From Kibdelosporangium banguiense (GTDB taxonomy: Bacteria > Actinomycetota > Actinomycetes > Mycobacteriales > Pseudonocardiaceae), in the NCBI RefSeq assembly GCF_017876405.1, contig NZ_JAGINW010000001.1:434001-498000 (forward strand): a stretch of DNA of 64,000 nucleotides, read 5' to 3'. Shown here piece after piece: positions 1 through 9,668 of this stretch. The translations under genes were made by a program, and so were the position numbers. The notes beneath the pieces were generated by a model. The model had not been told where the DNA came from and searched no databases. It worked only from the letters and a program-made list of their open reading frames with translations. Position 1 is the first letter of the stretch. Each line of letters opens with the position of its first letter.

Positions 1-1
1 G

Positions 2-811
2 ACGACGGCGGAGATCGCCCGGGCGTTCCTGGTGCCGGAGGCGACTGTGGCGCAACGCATCAGCCGGGCGAAGCAGAAGATCAAGGCCGGTGGCGCGGAG
101 TTCCAGATGCCGTCGGACTTCGACGCCGTGCTGAAGGTGTTGTACCTCGTGTTCAACGAGGGATACACCGCGAGTTCCGGTTCGTCGCTGCATCGCGTGG
201 AGCTCAGCAGCGAGGCAATCCGGCTGACGCATCAATTGCACGCACAATTGCCCGACGATGGTGAGGTCACCGGGCTGCTTGCACTGATGCTGTTGACTGA
301 CGCCCGCCGTCCCGCGCGCACCCGTTCGGACGGCGCTTTGGTCCCGCTCGCCGAGCAGGACCGGAATCTGTGGGACCACCAGGCTATTGCCGATGGAATC
401 GCACTGATCAGCTCAACACTCCCGACCGCTCCGATCGGGCCGTATCAACTGCAGGCCGCCATCGCCGCGGTGCACGACGAGGCTCAGTGCACCGAGGACA
501 CCGACTGGCCCCAGATCCTAGGGCTCTACGACGTATTGCACCGGATTGCACCGGGGCCAATGGTCGCATTGAACCGAATTGTGGCCGTGGCAATGGTGCA
601 CGGCGCCGAGACAGGTCTGACGCAATTGTCCGCGGCCGAATCCGACCCCGCACTCGCCGGTCACCACCGTGTGCACGCGGTCCGCGCACATTTGCTTGAC
701 ATCTCCGGCGACACCGCCGCAGCGCGCACGCAATACGAACTCGCCGCGCGCCGAACACTCAGCGAGCCCGAACAACGCTACCTGACCTCGCGCGCAGCAC
801 AACTGTCCTGA
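2..811 (+). CDS. ECF RNA polymerase sigma factor with C-terminal extension (5' end outside window)
   Basis: The reading frame is open from base 2, so the gene starts before the window. The first visible residues (TTAEIARAFLVPEATVAQR) are the sigma region 4 helix-turn-helix that contacts the -35 element. After it comes a long C-terminal domain with the motif PMVALNRIVAVAMVHG, which is the signature of sigma factors carrying a DUF6596/TPR-like extension (the ECF42-type group). These factors redirect RNA polymerase, and the extension is thought to take the regulatory place of an anti-sigma factor. Many relatives sit beside a DGPF/YCII protein; none is visible here on the downstream side, where a CoA-binding protein gene follows. 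The family assignment is confident; the regulon cannot be told. Confidence 0.9.
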   Translation, partial: TTAEIARAFLVPEATVAQRISRAKQKIKAGGAEFQMPSDFDAVLKVLYLVFNEGYTASSGSSLHRVELSSEAIRLTHQLHAQLPDDGEVTGLLALMLLTDARRPARTRSDGALVPLAEQDRNLWDHQAIADGIALISSTLPTAPIGPYQLQAAIAAVHDEAQCTEDTDWPQILGLYDVLHRIAPGPMVALNRIVAVAMVHGAETGLTQLSAAESDPALAGHHRVHAVRAHLLDISGDTAAARTQYELAARRTLSEPEQRYLTSRAAQLS

Positions 812-826
812 GGCATGATCGGGGTC

Positions 827-1243
827 ATGCGATCGTGGGCGGAGCCGGGCGACATCCGGTGGATCCTGGAGAACTGCCAGACCTGGGCCATCGTCGGTCT
901 GGCCGACAATCCCAGCCGCGCCGCGCACGGCGTGGCCCGGTTCCTCAAACAACACGGCAAACGAATCGTGCCGGTGCATCCCCTGGCCGAGACTGTCTGG
1001 GGCGAGCAGGGCTACGCCACCCTCGCCGACATCCCCTTCGAGGTCGACTGTGTGGACGTCTTCCGCCGCGCCGCCGAAGCCGGCCCATTCGCCGACCAAG
1101 CAGTCGCCATCGGCGCGAAAGCCGTCTGGTTCCAGCTCGACGTCATCGATGAGGCCGCCTTCGGCCGGGCAGGAGAGGCCGGGCTGCGCATGGTGATGGA
1201 TCGCTGCCCGGCCATCGAGTGGTCCCGCTACGGACCCGGCTGA
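827..1243 (+). CDS. CoA-binding domain protein (YccU-like)
   Basis: A single Rossmann-type CoA_binding_2 domain of about 138 residues. The nucleotide-binding loop is WAIVGLADNPSRAAHGVARF, followed by VPVHPLAETVWGEQGYATLADIP and the C-terminal VMDRCPAIEW motif conserved in this family. It is related to the CoA-binding part of succinyl-CoA synthetase alpha subunits; the physiological role of the stand-alone proteins is not established. The ATG at 827 follows a GGGG-containing stretch and matches the usual MRSW start; an in-frame ATG at 815 lies only 4 bases after the sigma-factor stop and is a possible alternative. It is probably co-transcribed with the sigma factor gene. The 3' end overlaps the convergent small membrane protein gene by 16 bases. 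Confidence 0.88.
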   Translation: MRSWAEPGDIRWILENCQTWAIVGLADNPSRAAHGVARFLKQHGKRIVPVHPLAETVWGEQGYATLADIPFEVDCVDVFRRAAEAGPFADQAVAIGAKAVWFQLDVIDEAAFGRAGEAGLRMVMDRCPAIEWSRYGPG

Positions 1244-1470
1244 CTGTTCGCGCCTTGCTTGTCCGCGCCCTTACTGTCCGTGGGCAGGTCTCGCCTGCGT
1301 AGGCGGATTGCTCGGACGCCCATCCCGACGCTCACCGCGCCGATCACCACAAAAACCAGGCCGGCCCACTGTTTCGTGCCGAAAACCGCGATTCCGGCCA
1401 CGAGCATCAGCATGATGCCGGCTGCGACCCGGCCAGTGGACTTGAGCCACTGCGTGTAGTGATCAGTCAT
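1228..1470 (-). CDS. small two-helix membrane protein
   Basis: An 80-residue protein with two hydrophobic segments (about residues 14-31 and 36-53) separated by a short turn, then a basic stretch (RAIRLRRRD) and a polar, disordered tail. The layout predicts a small integral membrane protein with a cytoplasmic C-terminus. No family is recognised. It lies directly downstream of the UvrA-like gene on the opposite strand end and is convergent with the CoA-binding gene, overlapping it by 16 bases. Support comes from the intact frame, the plausible membrane topology and the lack of a better frame. Confidence 0.6.
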   Translation of the reverse strand: MTDHYTQWLKSTGRVAAGIMLMLVAGIAVFGTKQWAGLVFVVIGAVSVGMGVRAIRLRRRDLPTDSKGADKQGANSQPGP

Positions 1471-1491
1471 GTACGTCCCAACGCTCGGACC

Positions 1492-3753
<2,262 letters not shown>

Positions 3754-3770
3754 GTGCCTCTCCTCAATAG

Positions 3771-3784
3771 CTTACATCGTAAAG
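3771..3784. promoter_or_regulatory. operator-like dyad upstream of the UvrA-like gene
   Basis: CTTACATCGTAAAG contains the dyad TTAC-ATC-GTAA and lies 18-31 bases upstream of the ATG, where a repressor would block transcription. TTAC...GTAA dyads are common TetR-family operators at drug-response genes. No TetR gene is adjacent, so the regulator is unknown. Confidence 0.35.
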
Positions 3785-3880
3785 AGTCACCCTAGCAGCA
3801 GCGCCGCAGCCAGCGCCCGGCTGTGGACAACCGGCTGCCTGTGGACAACCCACCCCCACAGGCACGCTTCTCCCCCAGAA

Positions 3881-3903
3881 CTGTCAGACCCACCGAGTAG
3901 CGT
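3881..3903 (+). promoter_or_regulatory. PafBC/RecA-NDp-like promoter motif (copy 1)
   Basis: CTGTCAGAC, 8 bases, then TAGCGT. This matches the core and spacing of the LexA-independent DNA-damage promoter of actinobacteria (consensus TTGTCRGTG-N8-TANNNT) with mismatches at the first and last two positions of the left element. It points rightward, but no gene begins downstream; a perfect hairpin follows 35 bases later. A second, related copy is at 51655-51677, and similarity extends about 25 bases beyond the motif. Confidence 0.4.
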
Positions 3904-3937
3904 GGAAATCGGGGGGCCGGAGGCCGCGCAGACACAA

Positions 3938-3967
3938 AACAGGCCCCGGCGGGTGCCGGGGCCTGTT
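3938..3967 (-). terminator. intrinsic terminator hairpin after the NlpC/P60 gene
   Basis: A perfect 13-bp inverted repeat (AACAGGCCCCGGC / GCCGGGGCCTGTT) with a 4-base loop, ending 41 bases past the stop of the leftward hydrolase gene. There is no long T-tract, which is usual in high-GC actinobacteria. It would also stop a transcript from the motif at 3881. Confidence 0.75.
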
Positions 3968-4008
3968 CACAGAACTGGTCCGCAGTGCGGATTTTCGAGG
4001 GCTGGTTC

Positions 4009-5037
4009 TCAGCCGATGGGGCGCTTGGCTCCGAAGAAGTCGCTGCCGCCCTTGGCCATCGGCGCGGACAGGACCGGGATGCCGTAGTCCGAGGCGTGCA
4101 CGATCATGCCGTTGCCGATGTACATGCTGACGTGGTGGATGCTTGCGGCGCTGTTTCCGTAGAAGAGCAGGTCGCCGGGCTGCAGTTCGCTCTTGGAGAC
4201 CGGACGGCCCACCTTGTACTGCTCACGGCTTGTGCGCGGCAGTTTGTAGCCGTGCTGGGCGTATGCCCACATCATCAGGCCCGAGCAGTCGAAGACCGGC
4301 GGTTTCGTACCACCGAGGGCGTAGCGGTCGCCGCGGCGGCTGAGGGCTGACGTCACGGCCTTGCCGGCGATGCTGTTGCCGGGGAAGTAGACGCCCTTGT
4401 CGATCTCGCCTTGCAGGGCGGCACGGTCGGCCGCGGACAGCTTGTCGAGCGAGGACGTGATCTCGTTGATCTGTTTGTCCAGCTCGGCCCGCTTGGCCTT
4501 GATCTGCTCGCCCAGTTTCACCGCGGCGTCACGGGCTTCGGTCGCGCGGCGCTGGGCGTCGGAGGCGTTCTTCTCCGCGCTCGCGGCCTGGTTCACCGCG
4601 CCGGTGAGTTCCTTCAGCGCTGTGTTGTTGTCCGTGGCCAGGACGTTGAGGGCCGACGAACGGGCCAGGAAGTCCTCCGGCGAGGTGCCGGTGAGCAGCG
4701 CCGACAGCTTGTCGAAGCGGGCGCCGTGGAAGGCGGCGGTCGACAGCCGCTCCACCTGGCCGCGGAAGGCGTCCTCTTTGACCTTCGCCTCGGCTTTGGA
4801 AGCGTTGGCCGCGACCATGTCCACGCCGGCCTTGTCGATTTCGGCCTGGCGGGCCTTGCGGTCCTCCTCGGCCTGCAGGAAGTCCTCGTTGAGCTCTTTG
4901 GCCTGCGTGTTGAGTTCACGGAATTTCTGCAGGGCCGGCGATTCCTGCTGCGCCGAGGCGGGCATCGGCAGGAGTGCGGCCAGCAGCGTGATCACCGCGG
5001 AGGCGGTCAGCGCCCCGCGCTTGAGTCTGTGCGACAC
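4009..5037 (-). CDS. secreted NlpC/P60 peptidoglycan hydrolase
   Basis: A signal peptide (hydrophobic core ASAVITLLAALLPMPASA, cleavage after ASA) is followed by a long alpha-helical coiled coil (roughly residues 35-210 of the mature part) and a C-terminal NlpC/P60 domain. The catalytic Cys is in VFDCSGLMMW and the His in SIHHVSMYIG, with a following HAS motif. This is the architecture of RipA/PcsB-type D,L-endopeptidases that cut peptide stems during septum splitting, with the coiled coil likely acting as autoinhibitor or FtsEX contact. The GTG at 5037 is chosen because GGAG lies 11 bases upstream and the signal peptide then starts VSHRLKRG; an in-frame ATG at 5076 would add 13 polar residues. 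Confidence 0.92.
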   Translation of the reverse strand: MSHRLKRGALTASAVITLLAALLPMPASAQQESPALQKFRELNTQAKELNEDFLQAEEDRKARQAEIDKAGVDMVAANASKAEAKVKEDAFRGQVERLSTAAFHGARFDKLSALLTGTSPEDFLARSSALNVLATDNNTALKELTGAVNQAASAEKNASDAQRRATEARDAAVKLGEQIKAKRAELDKQINEITSSLDKLSAADRAALQGEIDKGVYFPGNSIAGKAVTSALSRRGDRYALGGTKPPVFDCSGLMMWAYAQHGYKLPRTSREQYKVGRPVSKSELQPGDLLFYGNSAASIHHVSMYIGNGMIVHASDYGIPVLSAPMAKGGSDFFGAKRPIG

Positions 5038-5168
5038 GGCGTGCGTGTCTCCTTCGTCGTCGATCGAGCACACCAAGCTGGCCGGACACGGGCGGCCAAG
5101 ATCTCGGCAAGATTACGAAATCACGCACAGTGAGTCCACACCGGGTGCGCCCAATGCATGTGACCTGG

Positions 5169-6077
5169 TCAAAGACGCGGCCGGAACTCGTCGGCGGCCG
5201 TGGAGAGTTCGCCGAGCAGAGCCGGGGTCAGCTCGATCCGGTACACGGTCGCGATCACCTTGGACCAGCCGTGGATGAAATACCGCCAGCCGTCGACGAC
5301 CGTGAGGTCGTCGACTGCCTGGCGTTTACCGGCGGTGGCCAGGAATTCCAGCCTGCCCCGGTAGTTGACCTCCCACGCCACGCCCCCGCGCGGGAAACAA
5401 GCGTCCTCGGTAACCGGCGAGCCGGGTTTGTCCTTGCCCAGACCGGTCGCGTTGACCACGACACTGCCCGGCGGGAGTTGCGACATGAGGGTGTCGACCG
5501 GGCCGAGCACCTGCACTGTGTCCACGTGCGTGGGCACGCTGCCCTTACGCAGCAGGAAACGTAAAGCTGTCAGGCGTTTCTTGGAGATGTCGGTGCAGAA
5601 GATCCGCCTGGGCGAGTCGGCCCGGTGCGCGAGGTACCAGACGATCGCGGTCCCCGCGCCACCCGCGCCCAGGCACAGCAGCTCACCGCCGGTGGACGAA
5701 AAGTGGTTGTCCGGCAGGAACTCCTCGATGGCCAGGCCCGCGGTGACCGGGTCGAGCGCGTGCCCGATCAGCCGGCCGTCCCTTTTGGACAGTGAGGAGA
5801 TCTCGCCGCACAGTGCGGAGAAGTCGTCCAGCTCGGCGAACATGTCGGCAGCCGCCTGGTAGACGCCGATCTTGTGGGTGGTGATCAACGCCCCGCGGAT
5901 GTCCTCGTCGGCGGCGATCCGCCCGATCACGTGCCGGTAGTCCTCGGCGCGAGCGTCCAGCGGCAGGTCGAAGCCGGTCAGCGAGCGGGCCGGCAGGCCG
6001 AGGATCTCAGCCCAGCGCGGGAAGATCCGCATGATCGACGACTCGGCGGTACTCACCCCGACGAATCCCATGCTCAC
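5169..6077 (-). CDS. shikimate/quinate dehydrogenase-like oxidoreductase
   Basis: A protein of about 302 residues with the two-domain shikimate dehydrogenase layout. An N-terminal substrate domain (GFVGVSTAESSIMRIFP, later ALITTHKIGVY containing the Lys normally found in the active site) is followed by an NAD(P)-binding Rossmann domain (LCLGAGGAGTAIVWYLA). VVNATGLGKDKPGSP resembles the NATPxG motif of the family. Sequence drift from AroE suggests a secondary or divergent enzyme rather than the core shikimate pathway step. The GTG at 6077 is preferred: GGGAGG ends 7 bases upstream; the ATG at 6071 is the alternative. Confidence 0.75.
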   Translation of the reverse strand: MSMGFVGVSTAESSIMRIFPRWAEILGLPARSLTGFDLPLDARAEDYRHVIGRIAADEDIRGALITTHKIGVYQAAADMFAELDDFSALCGEISSLSKRDGRLIGHALDPVTAGLAIEEFLPDNHFSSTGGELLCLGAGGAGTAIVWYLAHRADSPRRIFCTDISKKRLTALRFLLRKGSVPTHVDTVQVLGPVDTLMSQLPPGSVVVNATGLGKDKPGSPVTEDACFPRGGVAWEVNYRGRLEFLATAGKRQAVDDLTVVDGWRYFIHGWSKVIATVYRIELTPALLGELSTAADEFRPRL

Positions 6078-6234
6078 CGCGTGACCTCCCCGACAACCGG
6101 CACGACCCACAACCTTAGCCGGGCCGCTCGTCCGACCCCTTCAAATCCCGGTGTGCAAATTTCTTGTGACCAGCGTCATGAGCCCGCGACCGCGACGTCA
6201 CCACAACACTGTCAGTGCTAGTACTGGAGTCCCC

Positions 6235-6585
6235 GTGACCATCCGTGACCGTGTTGTTCCCGTCGGGCAGACTTTGCGGGTTCATGTCCTCTCCAGCGCC
6301 ATCAAGAACCCCGGCAAACTCCGTGTCTACGGATACGTGTGGGGTCCCACCCAGAGCGATCACCAGGATCTGCTGACCAGCTGGACCTGGGAACAGGGGT
6401 GGTTGCTCAGCAAGGTGTTCCACGACGAGCATCCCGGCTTCGGGCCGGGGATGTCGGCCCTGCTGGAAGCCGTGGCCACCACGGACGTGCACGCGGTGGT
6501 CGTGCCGTTCCAGGACCGCTACGCCAGGGCGATCGCCCGCCGGATCGAGAAGTCCGGCTCGTCCTGCCTGGTCGTGCCACGTTAG
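6235..6585 (+). CDS. resolvase-N-terminal-like protein lacking the catalytic serine
   Basis: A protein of 116 residues from a GTG with GGAG 5 bases upstream. The pattern resembles the N-terminal catalytic domain of serine recombinases: LRVYGYVWGPTQSDHQDLL corresponds to the usual VxGYVRVSTxxQ strand and loop, then GWLLSKVFHDEHPG corresponds to GW..v.vf.DeG, and MSALLEAVATTDVHAVVVP to the ALLeaVr.geVdaVVv segment. The catalytic Ser loop (RVST) reads WGPT here, and there is no DNA-binding domain. It is therefore probably not an active recombinase; a structural or regulatory reuse of the fold is inference. Confidence 0.55.
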   Translation: MTIRDRVVPVGQTLRVHVLSSAIKNPGKLRVYGYVWGPTQSDHQDLLTSWTWEQGWLLSKVFHDEHPGFGPGMSALLEAVATTDVHAVVVPFQDRYARAIARRIEKSGSSCLVVPR

Positions 6586-6610
6586 GGCTTGTCCCTGGTG
6601 TGGCTGCCCG

Positions 6611-6641
6611 CCTGACCGGCCGATGCCCCCGGCCGGTCAGG
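6611..6641. terminator. bidirectional terminator hairpin
   Basis: Perfect 11-bp inverted repeat CCTGACCGGCC / GGCCGGTCAGG with a 9-base loop between two convergent genes. The right arm overlaps the stop codon of the SRPBCC gene (6637-6639). Confidence 0.7.
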
Positions 6642-7521
6642 CCTCCTGCTTCTCGATCCGCAGCAGGTCGTGATCCAGGCCGTCCACATGCACCTGGGTC
6701 CACATCGGTCGCCAGCCCGTGACTTCGTGCATCCGGCACAGCTCGACGAATCCGGCCAGCCAGCCGGCCCACGAGCCGTAGCCGCGTTCGCCGTTGGCCA
6801 TGAACCCGCTCTGCACGAACGTCAACCGGGTCTTGCCCTGGCTGCCTGCGAGTTCCCACGTGTTGACGATCCCGTCGGGCCACTTGATGGCCAGCTCACG
6901 ACCAGGTTCCAGCGTGATGATCTCCGCTGGCGCGGAGTCCGCCTCGAAGCCGCCCATCGCCCAGCGCCCGCCGGCGTGGTGGTCCATCTGGATCTTGGCG
7001 CCGAACCATCGGGCCAGCGCGTCCTCGTCGGTCAGCGAGTGGAAGACCGCTTGCGGCGAGTCCTCGATCACCAGCTCCTGACGCAGGTCAGTGGCGGTGT
7101 AGTCGACCCGGCAGGCGATCTCGCGGCCTTCGGCGTAGTCGACGAGGTTGGCCACGGCCAGCGCCCAGAAGGTGTGCATCAGCGCCAACGGGTGATCCTG
7201 CGCGAGCATGTCCGCCATGCTGGGCAGGTTTGTCTGCCGCACGGTGACCGACGCCGTCCCCGCCTGCTCGGTCACCTCGATCTCGACCGTGGTGTCCAGC
7301 CATTCGAATCGCAGCAGGTGGTCGTCGGCGTGCAACAGCCGTTGCCGCGGCTCGGTGCCTTCGATCGTGTAGCGGCCCCAGAACTGGTATTGCTCCGGCA
7401 AGTGCACGTCGACGTGTTCTGCGAACCAGACGTGCAATGCCTGGGGATCGGTCAGTGCATTCCATACGGTGTCAGCTGTGGCGGCTATCCGCGCCGCTCG
7501 CAGCTGCATCGGCTCGGTCAT
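6637..7521 (-). CDS. tandem SRPBCC (AHSA1-like) domain protein
   Basis: A protein of 294 residues with two SRPBCC/START-like domains. The first begins AARIAATADTVWNALTDP (residues 8-140), the second QELVIEDSPQAVFHSLTDEDALARWFGA (about 148-290), each with the characteristic W-F motif after the first helix. These domains form a deep hydrophobic cavity for lipid or aromatic ligands; single-domain relatives are often controlled by a neighbouring ArsR-type repressor. Here the ArsR gene lies on the same strand 1.5 kb upstream, separated by an IS110 element, so the original operon was probably split. AGGA lies 7 bases upstream of the ATG. Confidence 0.85.
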   Translation of the reverse strand: MTEPMQLRAARIAATADTVWNALTDPQALHVWFAEHVDVHLPEQYQFWGRYTIEGTEPRQRLLHADDHLLRFEWLDTTVEIEVTEQAGTASVTVRQTNLPSMADMLAQDHPLALMHTFWALAVANLVDYAEGREIACRVDYTATDLRQELVIEDSPQAVFHSLTDEDALARWFGAKIQMDHHAGGRWAMGGFEADSAPAEIITLEPGRELAIKWPDGIVNTWELAGSQGKTRLTFVQSGFMANGERGYGSWAGWLAGFVELCRMHEVTGWRPMWTQVHVDGLDHDLLRIEKQEA

Positions 7522-7582
7522 CGGGAGTTCCTAATCAGTTCTGGGAGTTGCCATCCGGCAGACTCCTGGTGGTAGCCGCCGG

Positions 7583-7756
7583 CAGGTGAGCACTTTGTGC
7601 TCCTGGACGTATGAGTCCTGACGAAAGATCGTGCCCCTGCCGGATGGCCGAGAGAGTTGATCGCTGATGGGATGTCGTGCCTGCTGCTGGTTGGCGTGAG
7701 CACTGCTTGATTAGGTCGCTGATGGTTCTCTCGCAGGCTGCACCGGGTGATCGACA
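7583..7756 (+). ncRNA. candidate IS110 bridge RNA region
   Basis: IS110-group elements encode a bridge RNA in the non-coding end upstream of the transposase. This stretch is non-coding and structured. It has a hairpin CAGG(T)GAGCAC-TTT-GTGCTCCTG at 7583-7605 with one bulged base. A 7-bp pairing CGAGAGA (7649-7655) with TCTCTCG (7727-7733) encloses a 71-base loop. Just inside that pairing the 10-mer TCGCTGATGG occurs twice (7661-7670 and 7716-7725). GTGAGCACT also occurs twice (7587-7595 and 7697-7705). Repeated segments inside internal loops recall the paired guide segments of bridge RNAs, but no fold was computed. Confidence 0.4.
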
Positions 7757-9001
7757 GTGTGGAGACGGGAGAGCTTGTTGAGGTTGTTCGTAGGTGATGA
7801 CTGGGCTGAGGATCATCACGATGTGGAGGTGATGGACAGTTCCGGCCGCCGGCTGGCCAAAGCCCGGCTGCCCGAGGGCGTGGCGGGAATGGCCCGGCTG
7901 CACACCATCCTGGGCGGGCTGGCCGGAGACGAGGCCGACGAGGTCGAGGTGCTGGTGGGCATCGAGACCGACCGCGGCCCCTGGGTGCGGGCGCTGGTGG
8001 CCGCCGGATACACCGTGCTGGCGGTCAACCCGCTGCAGGCGGCCAGGTTTCGTGACCGGCTCGGGGTCTCCGGAGCCAAAAGCGACCCGGGGGACGCACA
8101 CGTGCTGGCCGACATGGTCCGCACCCACGCCCACGAGCTGCGGCCGATCGCCGGGGACACCGCGCAGGGCGAGGCCGTCAAAGTCGTGACCCGCACCCAC
8201 AAAACCCTGATCTGGGAACGGACCCGGCACACCCAGCGTCTGCGTCACGCGTTGCGCGACTATTTCCCGGCCGCGCTGGTCGCGTTCACCGACTTGGACG
8301 CCGCCGACACCCTGCAGTTGCTGGCCAAGGCCCCGACCCCGGCGCAGGCCGCCCGGCTGACCACCGCGCAGATCAGCGCCGCGCTCACACGCGCCCGCCG
8401 CAAGAACATCGCCGACAAAGCAGCCGCGATCCAGGCCGCGCTGCGCGCTGAGCACCTCGGCCAGCCCGAGGTCGTCACCGCCGCCTACGCCGCCTCCGTC
8501 CAGGCACTGATCGCGGTCCTGACCGTACTCAACACCCAGATCAACGCCATGCAAGGGCAGGTCGAGGCCTATTTTGGCCAGCACCCGGCCGTTGAGATCA
8601 TCACCTCCCAGCCCGGCCTGGGACAGGTGCTCGGCGCCCGGGTGCTCGCAGAGTTCGGCGACGACCCGCACCGCTACACCACCGCCAAAGCCCGCAAGAA
8701 CTACGCCGGCACCTCCCCGATCACCCGCGCGTCCGGCAAAAAGAAGGTCGCCCTGGCCCGCTTCATCCACAACGACCGGCTCATCGACGCTCTCATGACC
8801 CAAGCCTTCAGCGCACTGAGACACTCTCCCGGCGCCCGCGCCTACTACGACCGGCAACGAGCCCGTGGCTGCGAGCACAACGCCGCCCTGCGCCAACTCG
8901 CCAACCGACTCGTCGGCATCCTCCACGGCTGCCTCAAAACCGGCACCCTCTACGACGAAACAACCGCCTGGTCTCATCACATCGAGTCGCTTGCCGCTTG
9001 A
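7757..9001 (+). CDS. IS110-family transposase (DEDD recombinase)
   Basis: A protein of 414 residues with the two IS110 domains. The N-terminal RuvC-like DEDD domain shows FVGDDWAEDHHDVEVMD (first Asp), EVLVGIETDRG (Glu) and KSDPGDAHVLADMVR (paired Asp residues). A coiled-coil middle (about residues 140-275) leads to the Tnp_20 domain with ITSQPGLGQVLGARVLAEFG and YAGTSPITRASGKKK, which holds the conserved Ser region required for strand exchange. The frame is intact and full length, so the element may be active. The GTG at 7757 has no good RBS; TTG codons at 7775-7786 leading to FVGDDW are alternative starts. Confidence 0.93.
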   Translation: MWRRESLLRLFVGDDWAEDHHDVEVMDSSGRRLAKARLPEGVAGMARLHTILGGLAGDEADEVEVLVGIETDRGPWVRALVAAGYTVLAVNPLQAARFRDRLGVSGAKSDPGDAHVLADMVRTHAHELRPIAGDTAQGEAVKVVTRTHKTLIWERTRHTQRLRHALRDYFPAALVAFTDLDAADTLQLLAKAPTPAQAARLTTAQISAALTRARRKNIADKAAAIQAALRAEHLGQPEVVTAAYAASVQALIAVLTVLNTQINAMQGQVEAYFGQHPAVEIITSQPGLGQVLGARVLAEFGDDPHRYTTAKARKNYAGTSPITRASGKKKVALARFIHNDRLIDALMTQAFSALRHSPGARAYYDRQRARGCEHNAALRQLANRLVGILHGCLKTGTLYDETTAWSHHIESLAA

Positions 9002-9004
9002 CAT

Positions 9005-9562
9005 CTACGCTCCTGGGATGTCTTTCGGGTAACACGCCACAGCGAGCTTGAAGGCATCACCTTCGGCACCGCCATAGCGGGTGAAGAGGTCCTGCAACGC
9101 GGTCCTGAGGTCGGCGATGAAATCCGCGCGGCGCTCCGGCGGGACCCGGATCTCGCCCGACACCCCGATCGACGGCAGCTCGGGCCGGGTCCGGTCCAGC
9201 GCGGCGACGTCCGCCTGTACCTCCTCCATCAGGTCGAGCAGGTAGCCGAGGCTCAGCTCGTCGGTGTGCCTGCGCAGCCCGATGCGACCGACAACACCCG
9301 GCGAGAACCAGTACGAGCGGGCGCTCGCCTGGTAGACGCCTTCGTTGATGCCACGCACCCTGCGCTCGCTCACCTGCGTCACCAGACCGGCTTCCACCAG
9401 GCGTTTCACGTGGTAGTAGACCCGCTGCGGGGTCTGGTCCAGCACTTTGGCCACCTCGGTGCACGACCTGGGCTCCGCCAGTTGCCGCAGGACGTCGATG
9501 CGCTGCGGCTTGAGCAGGGTCTCGGCCTGCTCGACCTGGTCCAAGAAGATCACGTCTCTCAT
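9005..9562 (-). CDS. ArsR-type winged-helix repressor
   Basis: A protein of 185 residues. The N-terminal winged helix (residues 16-80) contains LRQLAEPRSCTEVAKVLDQT as first helices and PQRVYYHVKRLVEAGLVTQV as recognition helix and wing, the ArsR/HTH_20 pattern. The C-terminal part is a ligand-binding helical region ending FKLAVACYPKDIPGA. No metal-binding Cys pair is seen, so it is likely a small-molecule or lipid-responsive repressor. The stop is only 4 bases from the IS110 transposase stop, so the last few codons could derive from the element. A perfect palindrome just upstream of the start (9575-9588) suggests autoregulation. Confidence 0.85.
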   Translation of the reverse strand: MRDVIFLDQVEQAETLLKPQRIDVLRQLAEPRSCTEVAKVLDQTPQRVYYHVKRLVEAGLVTQVSERRVRGINEGVYQASARSYWFSPGVVGRIGLRRHTDELSLGYLLDLMEEVQADVAALDRTRPELPSIGVSGEIRVPPERRADFIADLRTALQDLFTRYGGAEGDAFKLAVACYPKDIPGA

Positions 9563-9574
9563 CGCAAAAATGAG

Positions 9575-9588
9575 TTTGTACGTACAAA
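9575..9588. promoter_or_regulatory. ArsR operator palindrome
   Basis: TTTGTACGTACAAA, a perfect 14-bp palindrome 13 bases before the ArsR start. A leftward -35 TTGACA is at 9601-9596; a 17-base spacer puts the weak -10 (CAAACT, 9578-9573) inside the palindrome, so bound repressor would block the promoter. Confidence 0.65.
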
Positions 9589-9668
9589 TCTATTTTGTCA
9601 ATAGACCGTGAACAGCCCTGCGACAAGGATGGCGAGAGGTCGCAGTTTCCAGCCCAAGGGGACATCGA

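Larger units (their letters stand above)
7530..9004 (+). mobile_element. IS110-family insertion sequence (ends approximate)
   Basis: The element consists of an IS110-type transposase gene plus the roughly 235-base structured region before it. IS110 elements normally lack long terminal inverted repeats and do not create target duplications, so the exact ends cannot be read from one copy. The left end must lie downstream of the SRPBCC start (7521) and the right end near the transposase stop (9001), because the ArsR stop codon is at 9005-9007. It lies between two leftward genes that commonly form an ArsR-SRPBCC pair. Confidence 0.65.

Noticed and set aside
3831..3868. CTGTGGACAACC direct repeat, considered as part of a larger repeat array
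   Set aside because: Only two copies 18 bases apart, with no further units; GTGGACA-type words are common in this DNA.
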